From Paenibacillus sp. FSL R7-0273 (GTDB lineage: Bacteria; Bacillota; Bacilli; Paenibacillales; Paenibacillaceae), in contig NZ_CP009283.1 in NCBI RefSeq assembly GCF_000758625.1, forward strand, positions 941,501 through 1,005,500: a DNA stretch of 64,000 nucleotides, in the 5' to 3' direction. Positions 55,027 through 62,391 of this stretch are shown piece after piece. The number at the start of each line of letters is the position of its first letter. Positions within the stretch are counted from its first letter, which is position 1. The notes below the pieces were generated by a model. The model saw nothing but the letters and a program-made list of their open reading frames with translations, was not told the origin of the DNA and ran no database searches. The position numbers and the translations under genes are program-made.

Positions 55027-55710
55027 GTGAAAATGAACAAAAAATGGCTGATCGCCGCTGTTGCCTCAGGCATGGCGCTGAGCGGTTCAGCCGGTGTATT
55101 CGCCGGAGCCAAGCTTCAGGAGATAAAAGCCTATCTGAACAACAGTATCGGTGTTGTCGTGGACGGCACGCCATACTGGCTCAGAGACGGCAACGGCAAA
55201 ACCTTAAGACCGATTACCTACGAGGGGCTTACGTATTTACCGGTCCGCTCGGTTGCTGAGGCGCTGGATGTGCCGATTACGTATGATGCCGTGAATTACA
55301 AAGTCCGGATCGGCAGCGGTGCGGAGGCGGGAGCGTCCACAGGCTCCGGCTCTGGTTCAGGTTCGGGAGCTGCTGCGCCTGTAGAGAGCACGATACGGCC
55401 GGTGAACCTGCCGCAGGATTTTCCGATACCTGGTGACGCAATCATCGCTACAACACTGGATACGGATGCTGACGGCGTGAAGAAGGCGGCCTTTAGCTAC
55501 TCCACGCAGGAAACGCTGGAGACAATGGGCTTTGTATACAATGAATATGTCAAAATCAAACGGCTGGACAATGCCTCGCAGACAGTCTCGGCAACCACGG
55601 TGAAGATTACCGGACGGCTGGGCGGCACAAGTCCGGTGTCCATTACAGGCAAGCCTTCTACGGCACGTCCGGGCTTTAATATCTTTACAATTACCTGGTC
55701 AGAGAGCTAA
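55027..55710 (+). CDS. Stalk-domain (copper amine oxidase N-terminal-like) surface protein
   Basis: GTG 55027 lies 6 bases after GGGAGAGG; ATG 55033 is an alternative. The 227-residue protein has an N-terminal membrane segment or signal (MALSGSAGVFAG, about 9-31), and one stalk domain at about 38-95 (GVVVDGTPYWLRDGNGKTLRP, YLPVRSVAEALDVPITYD). A Gly/Ser linker (about 98-112) leads to a beta-rich C-terminal domain of unknown type (PQDFPIPGDAII, TMGFVYNEYVKIKRL). Stalk domains are common in secreted Paenibacillus proteins and probably bind wall polymers. Confidence 0.83.
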   Translation: MKMNKKWLIAAVASGMALSGSAGVFAGAKLQEIKAYLNNSIGVVVDGTPYWLRDGNGKTLRPITYEGLTYLPVRSVAEALDVPITYDAVNYKVRIGSGAEAGASTGSGSGSGSGAAAPVESTIRPVNLPQDFPIPGDAIIATTLDTDADGVKKAAFSYSTQETLETMGFVYNEYVKIKRLDNASQTVSATTVKITGRLGGTSPVSITGKPSTARPGFNIFTITWSES

Positions 55711-55771
55711 ACGCTTTACGGGCCAGCCTTTGATATTAAGGCGTTACTACGCTCTGTAAGGGATAAAATAC

Positions 55772-55805
55772 AAACAGCTGCGTTCCATATGGAACGCAGC
55801 TGTTT
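55772..55805. terminator. Perfect 34-bp palindrome, bidirectional terminator
   Basis: AAACAGCTGCGTTCCAT followed directly by its exact complement, 17 bp per arm. It separates the stalk-protein gene from the convergent dioxygenase gene. T tracts are only three bases each. Confidence 0.8.
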
Positions 55806-55853
55806 GAGCTGGTGCTTTGGGACGATTGGGCCGGTGTCTCATAGACGCCCTTA

Positions 55854-56840
55854 TCAGGACTGCTGCCGGGTATCCAGCGGTTTGAGATAAGCCTCGATCT
55901 GTTCCCGTTTTGCTTCCAGGAACGGGGGCAGGGCAAGGGATTCGCCGAGGTGCTCCAGCGGCTCATCGGTCGCAAAGCCCGGCCCATCCGTAGCCAGCTC
56001 GAATAGGATGCCGTTCGGCTCGCGGAAGTACAGGGAACGGAAATAGAAGCGGTCCACAAAGCCGGAGTTGGGCAGCTGGACGGTACGTATCCGCTCAATC
56101 CATTGCTTCAGCTCCGTGTCGTTGTCTACCCGGAAGGCAACGTGGTGCACGCCGCCGCGGCCCAGCCGCTCCTGCGGCAGATCACTGCGCTCCTCCAGAT
56201 GCACTTCAGCGCCGGAGCCGCCTTCGCCGGTCTCGAATACTACGATGTCCGGCTGTCCGGCCACCGGTGAAGGATAGCTTCCTTTGCGGCGGAAGCCCAT
56301 CAGATCCTGCAGGACGAGCGTTGTAGGCTCGGCGTCCCCGACGGTCAGATGGGCAGGGCCGAGGCCGGTGATGCCGAACTGCGCCGGTACAGGGCTGGCC
56401 GGCCACGGTGTGCCGCCGGCAACCCCCTGGTTGTTCTGGTCAGAGACCAGCAGGAACCGCTGGCCTTCATGATCGCGGAAGCCAAGCGTAAGACGGCCGC
56501 CGCGGTCAGCGGTCTCGGCGTCATGGTCCACGTTGAAGGCTGTGAGCCGTTCCTTCCAGTAATCCAGTGCTTTGTCATCCGGTACGCGCAGCGACAGGGC
56601 GGAGATGCTGTTGTTGCCGTCCCGGTTGCGTCCGGCGTTCGGGAGCTCAAAGAAGGTCAGCTCTGTGCCCGGATTGCCGGCTTCATCGCCGTAGAACAGG
56701 TGATAGACGGAGATATCATCCTGGTTGACTGTTTTTTTAATCAGCCGTAGTCCCAGAACTTCGGTGTAGAATTTGTAGTTTTCCGGCGCTTTGGCTGTAA
56801 TGGCGGATACATGGTGCAGGCCTTTTAGTGTTAAACTCAT
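55854..56840 (-). CDS. Ring-cleaving dioxygenase (VOC superfamily, MhqO-like)
   Basis: A 328-residue protein with two vicinal-oxygen-chelate modules: LKGLHHVSAITAKAPENYKFYTEVLGLR near the N-terminus and GRGGVHHVAFRVDNDTELKQW with LYFREPNGILFELATDGPGF in the second half. Metal ligands are His9 or His10 (GLHHVS), the histidine of VHHVAF and the Glu of ILFELA. The family includes MhqO and LinE/CatE-like Fe2+ enzymes linked to quinone and hydroquinone resistance. It is transcribed away from the AAC(3) gene, and a dyad lies in the shared control region. Confidence 0.9.
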   Translation of the reverse strand: MSLTLKGLHHVSAITAKAPENYKFYTEVLGLRLIKKTVNQDDISVYHLFYGDEAGNPGTELTFFELPNAGRNRDGNNSISALSLRVPDDKALDYWKERLTAFNVDHDAETADRGGRLTLGFRDHEGQRFLLVSDQNNQGVAGGTPWPASPVPAQFGITGLGPAHLTVGDAEPTTLVLQDLMGFRRKGSYPSPVAGQPDIVVFETGEGGSGAEVHLEERSDLPQERLGRGGVHHVAFRVDNDTELKQWIERIRTVQLPNSGFVDRFYFRSLYFREPNGILFELATDGPGFATDEPLEHLGESLALPPFLEAKREQIEAYLKPLDTRQQS

Positions 56841-56977
56841 GGTAGGTCCTCCTTGGATTTATGTGATAGACGGGAATGGTGTGAACGTATTTATGGAATG
56901 TTGTGAGTGAAGATGACAACTGAAAAGGTAAAGCTCACGGATGCTGTTTCATTATTTGCTAAAGCTTCTAGAGTTAA

Positions 56978-57016
56978 TTGGTGAATTTATTTAAGTTACT
57001 ATAATTTTAATAGTAA
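56978..57016 (+). promoter_or_regulatory. Promoter with overlapping dyad between dioxygenase and AAC(3) genes
   Basis: TTGGTG (56978-56983), 16 bases and a perfect TATAAT (57000-57005) read towards the AAC(3) gene. The dyad TTACTAT-N7-ATAGTAA (56996-57016) covers this -10. Such short dyads are used by redox-sensing HxlR and MarR regulators of quinone-detoxifying dioxygenases, so it could also control the divergent gene. Confidence 0.5.
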
Positions 57017-57073
57017 GTTGGCTGAATTGCAAGTAGAAACTGCATATCGGCCGCAAAAAAGGAGATTATTACA

Positions 57074-57901
57074 ATGCATACGAAAGCCAGTCTGCTCAAA
57101 CAGCTGAAGGAGCTTAATATTAATCCTCAAGGAACCCTGCTGGTCCATTCCTCGTTAAAAAGTATCGGACCCGTGGAAGGTGGCGCTGATACCGTACTGG
57201 ATGTATTGTCCGAATATATGAAGGACGGGCTGCTTGTCCTGCCGACGCATACCTGGTCGTATATTGATGCGGCAAATCCGCGCTTTTCTGTGCAGGATTC
57301 ACCGTCCTGTATCGGGATCCTGCCGGAGCTGTTCCGGAGGCGTCCGGGCGTTATCCGTTCCTGGCATCCCACCCACTCGGTAGCTGCCCTTGGGCAGGAT
57401 GCCGAAGCTTTTACCGCCGGGGATCACCGCTGGGATACCCCCTGTGCACGCGGATCGGTCTACGGCAAGCTGCTGGACCGGGGAGCGGAAATCATGCTGC
57501 TTGGCGTGGATCTGCGGCGCAACACGTTTATTCACGGCATAGAGGAGTGGGTGGATATTCCCGGCCGGATGACCGATGAGCCGGAGCAGCTGTACACGGT
57601 TACGCCGGACGGAACGGAGATCCCTGTACCGTCGCGCAGGCACTGCGGACTGTCGTGGTCGCAGCATTTCTGGAAGGTGGAGCATGTGCTGGAGGACGGC
57701 GGAGCACTGCGCAAAGGGCAGTTTGGCGATGCTCCTGTCATGATCTGCGGGGCAGTGGAGACTACCGGCATCCTAAGCGGCATGCTTGCTGTGGATCCGG
57801 ATCTGTTCGGAGATAACGAGCCGCTGGACAGCAGCGCTGTGCCTGATCCGCTGCCCGCAACGCTGCGCGGATTGGCGCAGTTTGGTACCGGTCCGAGTTA
57901 G
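57074..57901 (+). CDS. AAC(3)-family N-acetyltransferase
   Basis: A 275-residue protein behind AAAAAAGGAG. It has the fold signatures of the aminoglycoside 3-N-acetyltransferase/YokD family: LLVHSSLKSIGPVEGGADTV, VLPTHTW, SWHPTHSVAALG (His near the acetyl-CoA site), TPCARGSVYGKLL and GRMTDEP. The length is typical. Chromosomal members in soil bacilli often have unknown natural substrates, so resistance is possible but cannot be concluded. Single gene. The 246 bases after it hold nothing recognisable until the promoter at 58074. Confidence 0.88.
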   Translation: MHTKASLLKQLKELNINPQGTLLVHSSLKSIGPVEGGADTVLDVLSEYMKDGLLVLPTHTWSYIDAANPRFSVQDSPSCIGILPELFRRRPGVIRSWHPTHSVAALGQDAEAFTAGDHRWDTPCARGSVYGKLLDRGAEIMLLGVDLRRNTFIHGIEEWVDIPGRMTDEPEQLYTVTPDGTEIPVPSRRHCGLSWSQHFWKVEHVLEDGGALRKGQFGDAPVMICGAVETTGILSGMLAVDPDLFGDNEPLDSSAVPDPLPATLRGLAQFGTGPS

Positions 57902-58073
57902 TTGACGGGACGTATGCGTACACAGCAGAGTTAGGTGATGGACGTATACGTACATAGCCGTTTATTTTTCCACGCTGTTGTAGACTATATTAGCTGTCTT
58001 TGAGTTTAGTATTAGCTATGGTGCTCAAGGCTAGCGTGTACTTATTGACCGGTGAGCTGCAGGAGGTAAGTGG

Positions 58074-58103
58074 TTGACAGTGTCTGGGAATACATGGTAA
58101 GCT
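58074..58103 (+). promoter_or_regulatory. Promoter-like site of the second RNA-repair leader
   Basis: TTGACA (58074-58079), an 18-base spacer and TAAGCT (58098-58103). The context GGTTGACAGNNNCTGG and the 18-base spacer match the site at 46248. Confidence 0.45.
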
Positions 58104-58147
58104 GGCTACAAATTTACGCCGCAGAGGCTTAGGGAGGAGCAGGAACA

Positions 58148-58291
58148 ATGCAGACATTGAACAGGGATGAACACGTTAGCCAGCTATTTGACCGGGAGCT
58201 AACGATACCTTTCGACCGTCCGGCATATTCCTATCCAGAGGAAACTCAGGTTTCACGCAGCACTCCCTTGCCTTGGGTCAGGCAGATCTGA
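58148..58291 (+). CDS. 47-residue leader ORF upstream of rtcB
   Basis: ATG 58148 follows GGGAGGAG by about 8 bases. The peptide runs from MQTLNRDEHVSQLFDRELTI to STPLPWVRQI. It is hydrophilic with no signal sequence and no known family. Five bases after its stop comes GCACCCTTATCTA (58296-58308), the block also found at 46505 in the first leader, and then a terminator. The arrangement promoter, strong ribosome site, short ORF, shared block and terminator is the same in both leaders, although the peptides differ. Whether the peptide or only its translation matters is unknown. Confidence 0.6.
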   Translation: MQTLNRDEHVSQLFDRELTIPFDRPAYSYPEETQVSRSTPLPWVRQI

Positions 58292-58327
58292 TTCTGCACC
58301 CTTATCTATGGCAATACCGGGATCTCT

Positions 58328-58354
58328 GGCTGCGTGCACCGCAGCCTTTTTCTT
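58328..58354 (+). terminator. Terminator after the second leader ORF (first of a pair)
   Basis: GGCTGCG-TGCAC-CGCAGCC followed by TTTTTCTTT. A second hairpin of related sequence, GGCGGCG-TGA-CGCAGCC with TTTTTGTTG, lies at about 58392-58416. Together they should limit transcription from the 58074 promoter into the rtcB region. Confidence 0.8.
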
Positions 58355-58484
58355 TGACCTTGTAGAGAGGCGGAGAAAAGGGCGGCGTGACGCAGCCTTT
58401 TTGTTGTTATTAGACAGAGTGCAGGCAAGGTTAGAGGAGAGAGTCCCGCTAATGTTACTGAATCCCGGGCCCTGACACCTGAAT

Positions 58485-58660
58485 AAAGGGAAAAATCCCT
58501 TTGATCGGGACGCTAGCGGGCCAAAAGTTGAAATGAAAGGGAAAAATCCCTTTGACCGAGATGCTAGCGGGCCAAAAGTTGAAATGAAAGGGAAAAATCC
58601 CCTTGACCGGGATGCTAGCGGGCCAAAATGTTGAAATGAAAGGAAAAAATCCCTTTGACC
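58485..58660. repeat. Tandem array of four 18-bp dyads, 51-52 bp period
   Basis: Dyads of the type AAAGGGAAAAATCCCTTT with GGG at 58488, 58539 and 58590 and a variant at 58642, separated by a spacer of the type GACCGAGATGCTAGCGGG then CCAAAAGTTGAAATG. Unit length (51) and layout match the array at 16626. The stem bases differ as pairs (GGG/CCC here, GGC/GCC there). Confidence 0.9.
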
Positions 58661-58711
58661 GAGGCGCCAGCGGCGTCTTAACCCCCATATTCCCTGAAAG
58701 GAGAGAGACTA

Positions 58712-59026
58712 ATGAACACAGTATTGAGATGGTATGAGCAGCACATAGAGCTGGCAGCGGCGCTAGGCATAGAGCTTGGCACAGGTTTTGATCTGGAGCA
58801 AGCTCCGGCTACGCAAACAGCTACGGCTTCAGCTACAGCCCTAAGCCCGGCAAAAGATCCCGAGACAAGCCTGTCCCCGCAGAACCTTCGTCCCGCCGAA
58901 TCCAGACGGCGCAGCGAAAAGCGCAGGCTTTATCTATTCGGCAGCTATTTATCCGGCAGCAATCTTTCTCATCCCGCCACCTCTCCTTCTCACAAGGGGC
59001 AGAGGCACAGGTCTGGTCTACATTAG
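58712..59026 (+). CDS. 104-residue ORF directly upstream of rtcB
   Basis: ATG 58712 has a good site (GAAAGGAGAGAG). Residues 1-30 form a helix (NTVLRWYEQHIELAAALGIEL). The middle is Ala/Thr/Ser/Pro-rich, and the C-terminal 40 residues are basic and Ser/Arg-rich (ESRRRSEKRRLYLFGSYLSG). No known family. TTATCTATTCGGCA, similar to the shared leader block, lies near 58928-58945. A 12-bp hairpin starts at the base after its stop. The 153-base gap to rtcB holds no clear terminator. It may be a real small protein or a third leader ORF. Confidence 0.5.
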   Translation: MNTVLRWYEQHIELAAALGIELGTGFDLEQAPATQTATASATALSPAKDPETSLSPQNLRPAESRRRSEKRRLYLFGSYLSGSNLSHPATSPSHKGQRHRSGLH

Positions 59027-59053
59027 CCGCGACACGGCATAGCCGTGCTGCGG
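59027..59053 (+). other. Hairpin in the rtcB 5' region
   Basis: CCGCGACACGGC-ATA-GCCGTGCTGCGG: a 12-position stem with one A-C mismatch and one G-U pair, directly after a stop codon and with no T tract. The palindrome ACCTGTATACAGGT lies further on at about 59100-59113. This looks like a structured 5' leader, not a terminator. Confidence 0.5.
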
Positions 59054-59179
59054 CAATAGACGATGGATGAGAGTCGCTGGATTGTGCGAGTTTTGCTGCA
59101 CCTGTATACAGGTAGAAGCAGAGACGCGCGCAGACCGGCGGCTTCTTTTATATAAATTAACATCACAGGAGGAGAAGCA

Positions 59180-60598
59180 ATGACCAGAAACATCAAATCG
59201 CACGGTAACAACCACTATCAGCTGGAGCTCCCGCACGGGTCGCTGCATGTGTTCGCCAATCAGGAAATTTTCGGGTCTTTCGAAGACAAGGTGTTTGAGA
59301 TGGCTGACAACAATCTGCGGATTCCGCGCAATAAATATATGGCTTATACACCGGATGCGCATGTCGGCGTGGGTACCTGTATCGGCACAACGGCGGTGTG
59401 GAATATGAAGGACGGGATGGTCTCGCCTTCGATTGTCGGTGTGGATATCGGCTGCGGGATGCGTGTGCACACGACGCCGCTGCATAAGCGGGATCTGCAG
59501 GATAAGGAGGTCCGCCGCAAGCTGATCGAAGCGATTGAAAAATATGTCCCGACCAATGAACGCGTCAACAGCAACTATGCCGATATCGATATTATGGAGG
59601 TTGTGCGGAATGGCCTGAACGGTCTGCCGGAAAAATATATCCCGTCCCCGCAATGGATCACCCATGTGGAGGAAAGCAACTTCCGCTATGACCATACTGC
59701 ACTGGAGCAGCTGCCGCCCAAAATCCGCAAAAATGCCCACGGCCAGCTCGGGACTTTGGGAAGCGGGAATCATTTTTGCGAGATTCAGTACCTTGAGATT
59801 GCAGAGGAGCATAAGGAGCTGGCGGCGCAATGGGGGCTTTTTGACGGCGGTGTAGTAGTAATGATTCATTCCGGCTCACGTGCCTGGGGAGCGATGGTCG
59901 GCCGGGAGCATACGAAGACTATTAAGGAAGCTATGCATCTCTGGGGTGTAACGAACCCCGATCCGAACCTGAATTATGCGCCAGTCACTAGCCGTGAGGG
60001 CCAGACCTATCTGAATCTGATGTACTCCGCGCTGAACTTTGCCGTAACGAACCGTCATATGATTGCTTTTGGGGTGCAGGAGGCCTTCCGGGAGCTGTTC
60101 GGACCACAGTTTGAAATGCCGGTGCTGTATGATTTGATGCATAACTATGCGTTAAAAGAGTTCCACCGCGGGCAGCCGATGCTGGTGCACCGTAAAGGGG
60201 CGACACGGGCGCTGCCGCCGGGGCATTTTTTGAATACGCCGGTATATAAAGCAACAGGGCATCCGGCGCTCATCCCCGGCTCCATGGGCACCTCTTCTTA
60301 CATTATGCTTGGCCGCGAGGAGGGCCTGAAAAACTTCTACTCCATCTGCCATGGTGCCGGCCGGGTGCGGTCCAGAAGAGCAACCCGTCTGGCGGTGACG
60401 GTGAATGAGTTCAGCCAGTCGCTGCAGGTCGGCACGGATGAGGAAATTATCGTTAACCACCGTTCTCTGGAGACGATCCTCGATGAATGCCCGCAAGCCT
60501 ATAAGGATGTGGACCAGATCATCGACAGCATCACTGGAGCCGGGCTGGCCGAAGTTGTAGCGAAGTGCAAACCGATGGCGGTGATCAAAGGCATCTAG
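59180..60598 (+). CDS. rtcB: RNA-splicing ligase RtcB
   Basis: A 472-residue ligase behind AGGAGGAG. Motifs in order: DIGCGM (metal-binding Asp and Cys), GTLGSGNHFCEIQYL, VMIHSGSRAWGAMV, HRKGATRALPPG, PGSMGTSSYIMLG and HGAGRVRSRRAT, with His391 of HGAGR as the residue that takes GMP. RtcB joins 2',3'-cyclic-phosphate or 3'-phosphate ends to 5'-OH ends using GTP and Mn2+. Together with the Pnkp/Hen1 operon 7 kb upstream the cell has two different sealing routes for the same kind of break. No archease or rtcA gene is in view, and I saw no SigL (sigma-54) promoter. Confidence 0.96.
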   Translation: MTRNIKSHGNNHYQLELPHGSLHVFANQEIFGSFEDKVFEMADNNLRIPRNKYMAYTPDAHVGVGTCIGTTAVWNMKDGMVSPSIVGVDIGCGMRVHTTPLHKRDLQDKEVRRKLIEAIEKYVPTNERVNSNYADIDIMEVVRNGLNGLPEKYIPSPQWITHVEESNFRYDHTALEQLPPKIRKNAHGQLGTLGSGNHFCEIQYLEIAEEHKELAAQWGLFDGGVVVMIHSGSRAWGAMVGREHTKTIKEAMHLWGVTNPDPNLNYAPVTSREGQTYLNLMYSALNFAVTNRHMIAFGVQEAFRELFGPQFEMPVLYDLMHNYALKEFHRGQPMLVHRKGATRALPPGHFLNTPVYKATGHPALIPGSMGTSSYIMLGREEGLKNFYSICHGAGRVRSRRATRLAVTVNEFSQSLQVGTDEEIIVNHRSLETILDECPQAYKDVDQIIDSITGAGLAEVVAKCKPMAVIKGI

Positions 60599-60712
60599 CT
60601 GTGCACAATTCAGTGACTGCGAAGGCTGCGAAGACTTCTATTCCTTTTCTGGCTTGTCCCTATCAATGTATGGTATATTATTCTCACAAAAAACAAAGTA
60701 AGGAGATTGGAA

Positions 60713-61645
60713 ATGGAAAAAACACTCGTCTTTGGACACAAAAATCCGGATACGGATACAATCTGTTCAGCTATTGCTTATGCAGCACTAAAGAAAGAAC
60801 TGGGCTGGGATGCTGAAGCGGTACGCCTGGGAGAAGTAAGCGGCGAAACCCAGTTTGCGCTTGACCAATTCGGCGTGGCTGCACCCCGTCTTGTAGGAAG
60901 TGTTGCCGGAGAAGCCGCACAGGTGATTCTGGTTGACCATAACGAACGCCAGCAGAGTGCAGACGGAATTGATCAGGTCCGTGTAGTTGAGGTAATCGAC
61001 CACCACCGGATCGCCAACTTCGAAACCGCGCACCCGCTTTATTACCGTGCCGAGCCTGTAGGCTGCACAGCGACTATCCTGAACAAGCTGTACAAAGAAA
61101 ACGGTGTAGCGATTCCCCGGGAAATCGCCGGTCTGATGCTGTCCGCAATCATTTCCGATTCTTTGCTGTTCAAATCACCGACCTGCACCGAGCAGGACGT
61201 AGCTGCTGCGCGTGAGCTGGCTGAAATCGCCGGTGTCAATGCTGAAGAATACGGTCTGGCTATGCTCAAAGCCGGTGCTGACCTCAGTGACAAGAGCATT
61301 GCCCAGCTGATCTCCCTGGATGCCAAGGAATTCAAAATGGGTGACCACAAGGTTGAAATCGCCCAGGTCAACGCAGTTGACGTTAACGATGTGCTTTCCA
61401 AGCAGGCAGAGCTGGAAGCAGCCCTTACTGCCATTATTGCTGAAAAAGAACTGGATCTCTTCCTGTTCGTAGTAACCGACATTCTGAACAACGACTCTGT
61501 AGGTCTGGCGCTCGGCCGTCTCGCTGGTGCAGTAGAGCAGGCTTACAATGTGAAGCTGGATGACAACAAAGCGCTGCTCAGAGGTGTAGTATCCCGTAAA
61601 TCCCAGATCGTACCGGTTCTGACTGAAACGATCGCTAAGCTGTAA
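60713..61645 (+). CDS. ppaC: Manganese-dependent inorganic pyrophosphatase (family II)
   Basis: ATG 60713 is 7 bases after AAGGAG. The 310-residue DHH-family enzyme has [17 protein letters not shown] (His and Asp metal ligands), VDHNERQQS, the DHH triad in [21 protein letters not shown], and in the C-terminal DHHA2 domain [10 protein letters not shown] with the substrate-binding Arg-Lys. It hydrolyses pyrophosphate from biosynthesis. A possible promoter is TTGTCC (60654), 16 bases, TATTAT (60676). It does not contain CBS domains. Single gene ending in a terminator. Confidence 0.96.
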   Translation: MEKTLVFGHKNPDTDTICSAIAYAALKKELGWDAEAVRLGEVSGETQFALDQFGVAAPRLVGSVAGEAAQVILVDHNERQQSADGIDQVRVVEVIDHHRIANFETAHPLYYRAEPVGCTATILNKLYKENGVAIPREIAGLMLSAIISDSLLFKSPTCTEQDVAAARELAEIAGVNAEEYGLAMLKAGADLSDKSIAQLISLDAKEFKMGDHKVEIAQVNAVDVNDVLSKQAELEAALTAIIAEKELDLFLFVVTDILNNDSVGLALGRLAGAVEQAYNVKLDDNKALLRGVVSRKSQIVPVLTETIAKL

Positions 61646-61702
61646 CCGATTTTAAAGGGCGGGTAGGCCTGCCGGCTGACATCTCGTGTATATATAAGCA
61701 GT

Positions 61703-61748
61703 AAGCCTCTGTCTGGACCCGTGGTCTGTAAGGCAGGGGCTTTCTTTT
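61703..61748 (+). terminator. Terminator of ppaC
   Basis: AAGCCTCTG (61703-61711) pairs with CAGGGGCTT (61734-61742) with one G-U pair, an inner GACC-CGT-GGTC stem fills the loop, and TTCTTTT follows. Its 3' end overlaps the -35 of the next promoter. Confidence 0.82.
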
Positions 61749-61775
61749 GCCAAAAAAGGTCCGGCGTTCTATACT
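61747..61775 (+). promoter_or_regulatory. SigA promoter of the Rrf2 gene
   Basis: TTGCCA (61747-61752), 17 bases and TATACT (61770-61775), 36 bases upstream of the start codon. Confidence 0.72.
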
Positions 61776-61810
61776 TAACATACATCAATGAGTCAGAAAG
61801 GGGCTCCAAT

Positions 61811-62248
61811 ATGACAAAAACACGCAGCGGTAGTGCTTCCCAATATAAAACCTTCGGCCTGGTGCTGCAGGCGCTTGTGGTGCTGGCGCGTAAAGGGGAT
61901 ACCTGTTCAAGCTGTGAAATGGCTGAGCTGCTCTCCTCGGAGGCGACTTTGCTGAGAAAGACAATGGCCAAGCTGACGCGTGCGCAGATCCTGGTGACCA
62001 AAGAAGGCCGGGATGGCGGATACGCGCTTAACTGTGACCCTGACAAGCTGACCCTTGCCGACGTTTATCAGGCACTTGAGGCAGACGAAGCGTGCAGTAA
62101 AGCGGTGAATGAGACGATGTGCGGAAATGCGCTGGGGGAGCAGATGATGGACGCCTGCAGCGATATTTTTAATGAAATGGACCGCAGTATGATGACTGTG
62201 CTGGAAAAATATACGCTTGCTGAAATGGTGCGGAGGTCTGGTTGTTGA
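61811..62248 (+). CDS. Rrf2-family transcriptional regulator
   Basis: ATG 61811 is 7 bases after AAAGGGG. The 145-residue protein has the Rrf2 winged helix at about 10-80: KTFGLVLQALVVLARKGDTCSSCEMAELLSSEATLLRKTMAKLTRAQILVTKEGRDGGYAL, shown here by its key parts SCEMAELL, LLRKTMAKL and GRDGGYAL. Cysteines at about 37, 40 and 77, and near 95-110 (EACSKAVNETMCG, ACSD), and one at the C-terminus (RRSGC) could form an Fe-S or thiol sensor as in IscR, NsrR or SaiR/YwnA. It lies next to a nitroreductase gene that carries matching twin operators. Confidence 0.9.
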   Translation: MTKTRSGSASQYKTFGLVLQALVVLARKGDTCSSCEMAELLSSEATLLRKTMAKLTRAQILVTKEGRDGGYALNCDPDKLTLADVYQALEADEACSKAVNETMCGNALGEQMMDACSDIFNEMDRSMMTVLEKYTLAEMVRRSGC

Positions 62249-62274
62249 CAGGACGCTTTTTTGTGAATTATACT
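62245..62274 (+). promoter_or_regulatory. SigA promoter of the nitroreductase gene
   Basis: TTGACA (62245-62250) overlaps the stop of the Rrf2 gene; 18 bases later comes TATACT (62269-62274). Confidence 0.75.
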
Positions 62275-62360
62275 GTGCATAATAAATTACAGTTAAAGGC
62301 TTAACGGCACATAGGAACAGTGAATTTTTTTTGAGGTTAACTGTGCATTTTTAATCACAG
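62272..62360 (+). promoter_or_regulatory. Twin operator-like dyads
   Basis: ACTGTGCAT-N7-TACAG at 62272-62292 and ACTGTGCAT-N7-CACAG at 62340-62360 are direct repeats of one imperfect dyad, 68 bp apart. The first covers the start-site region of the promoter at 62245. They are likely binding sites of the Rrf2 protein encoded just upstream. Confidence 0.65.
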
Positions 62361-62391
62361 AATTGGGATCAGGAAGAGGAGGAGTTAGACA

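Noticed and set aside
59030..59180. Sigma-54 promoter for rtcB as in enterobacteria
   Set aside because: No TGGCAC-N5-TTGCW-type element or RtcR-like activator gene is visible.
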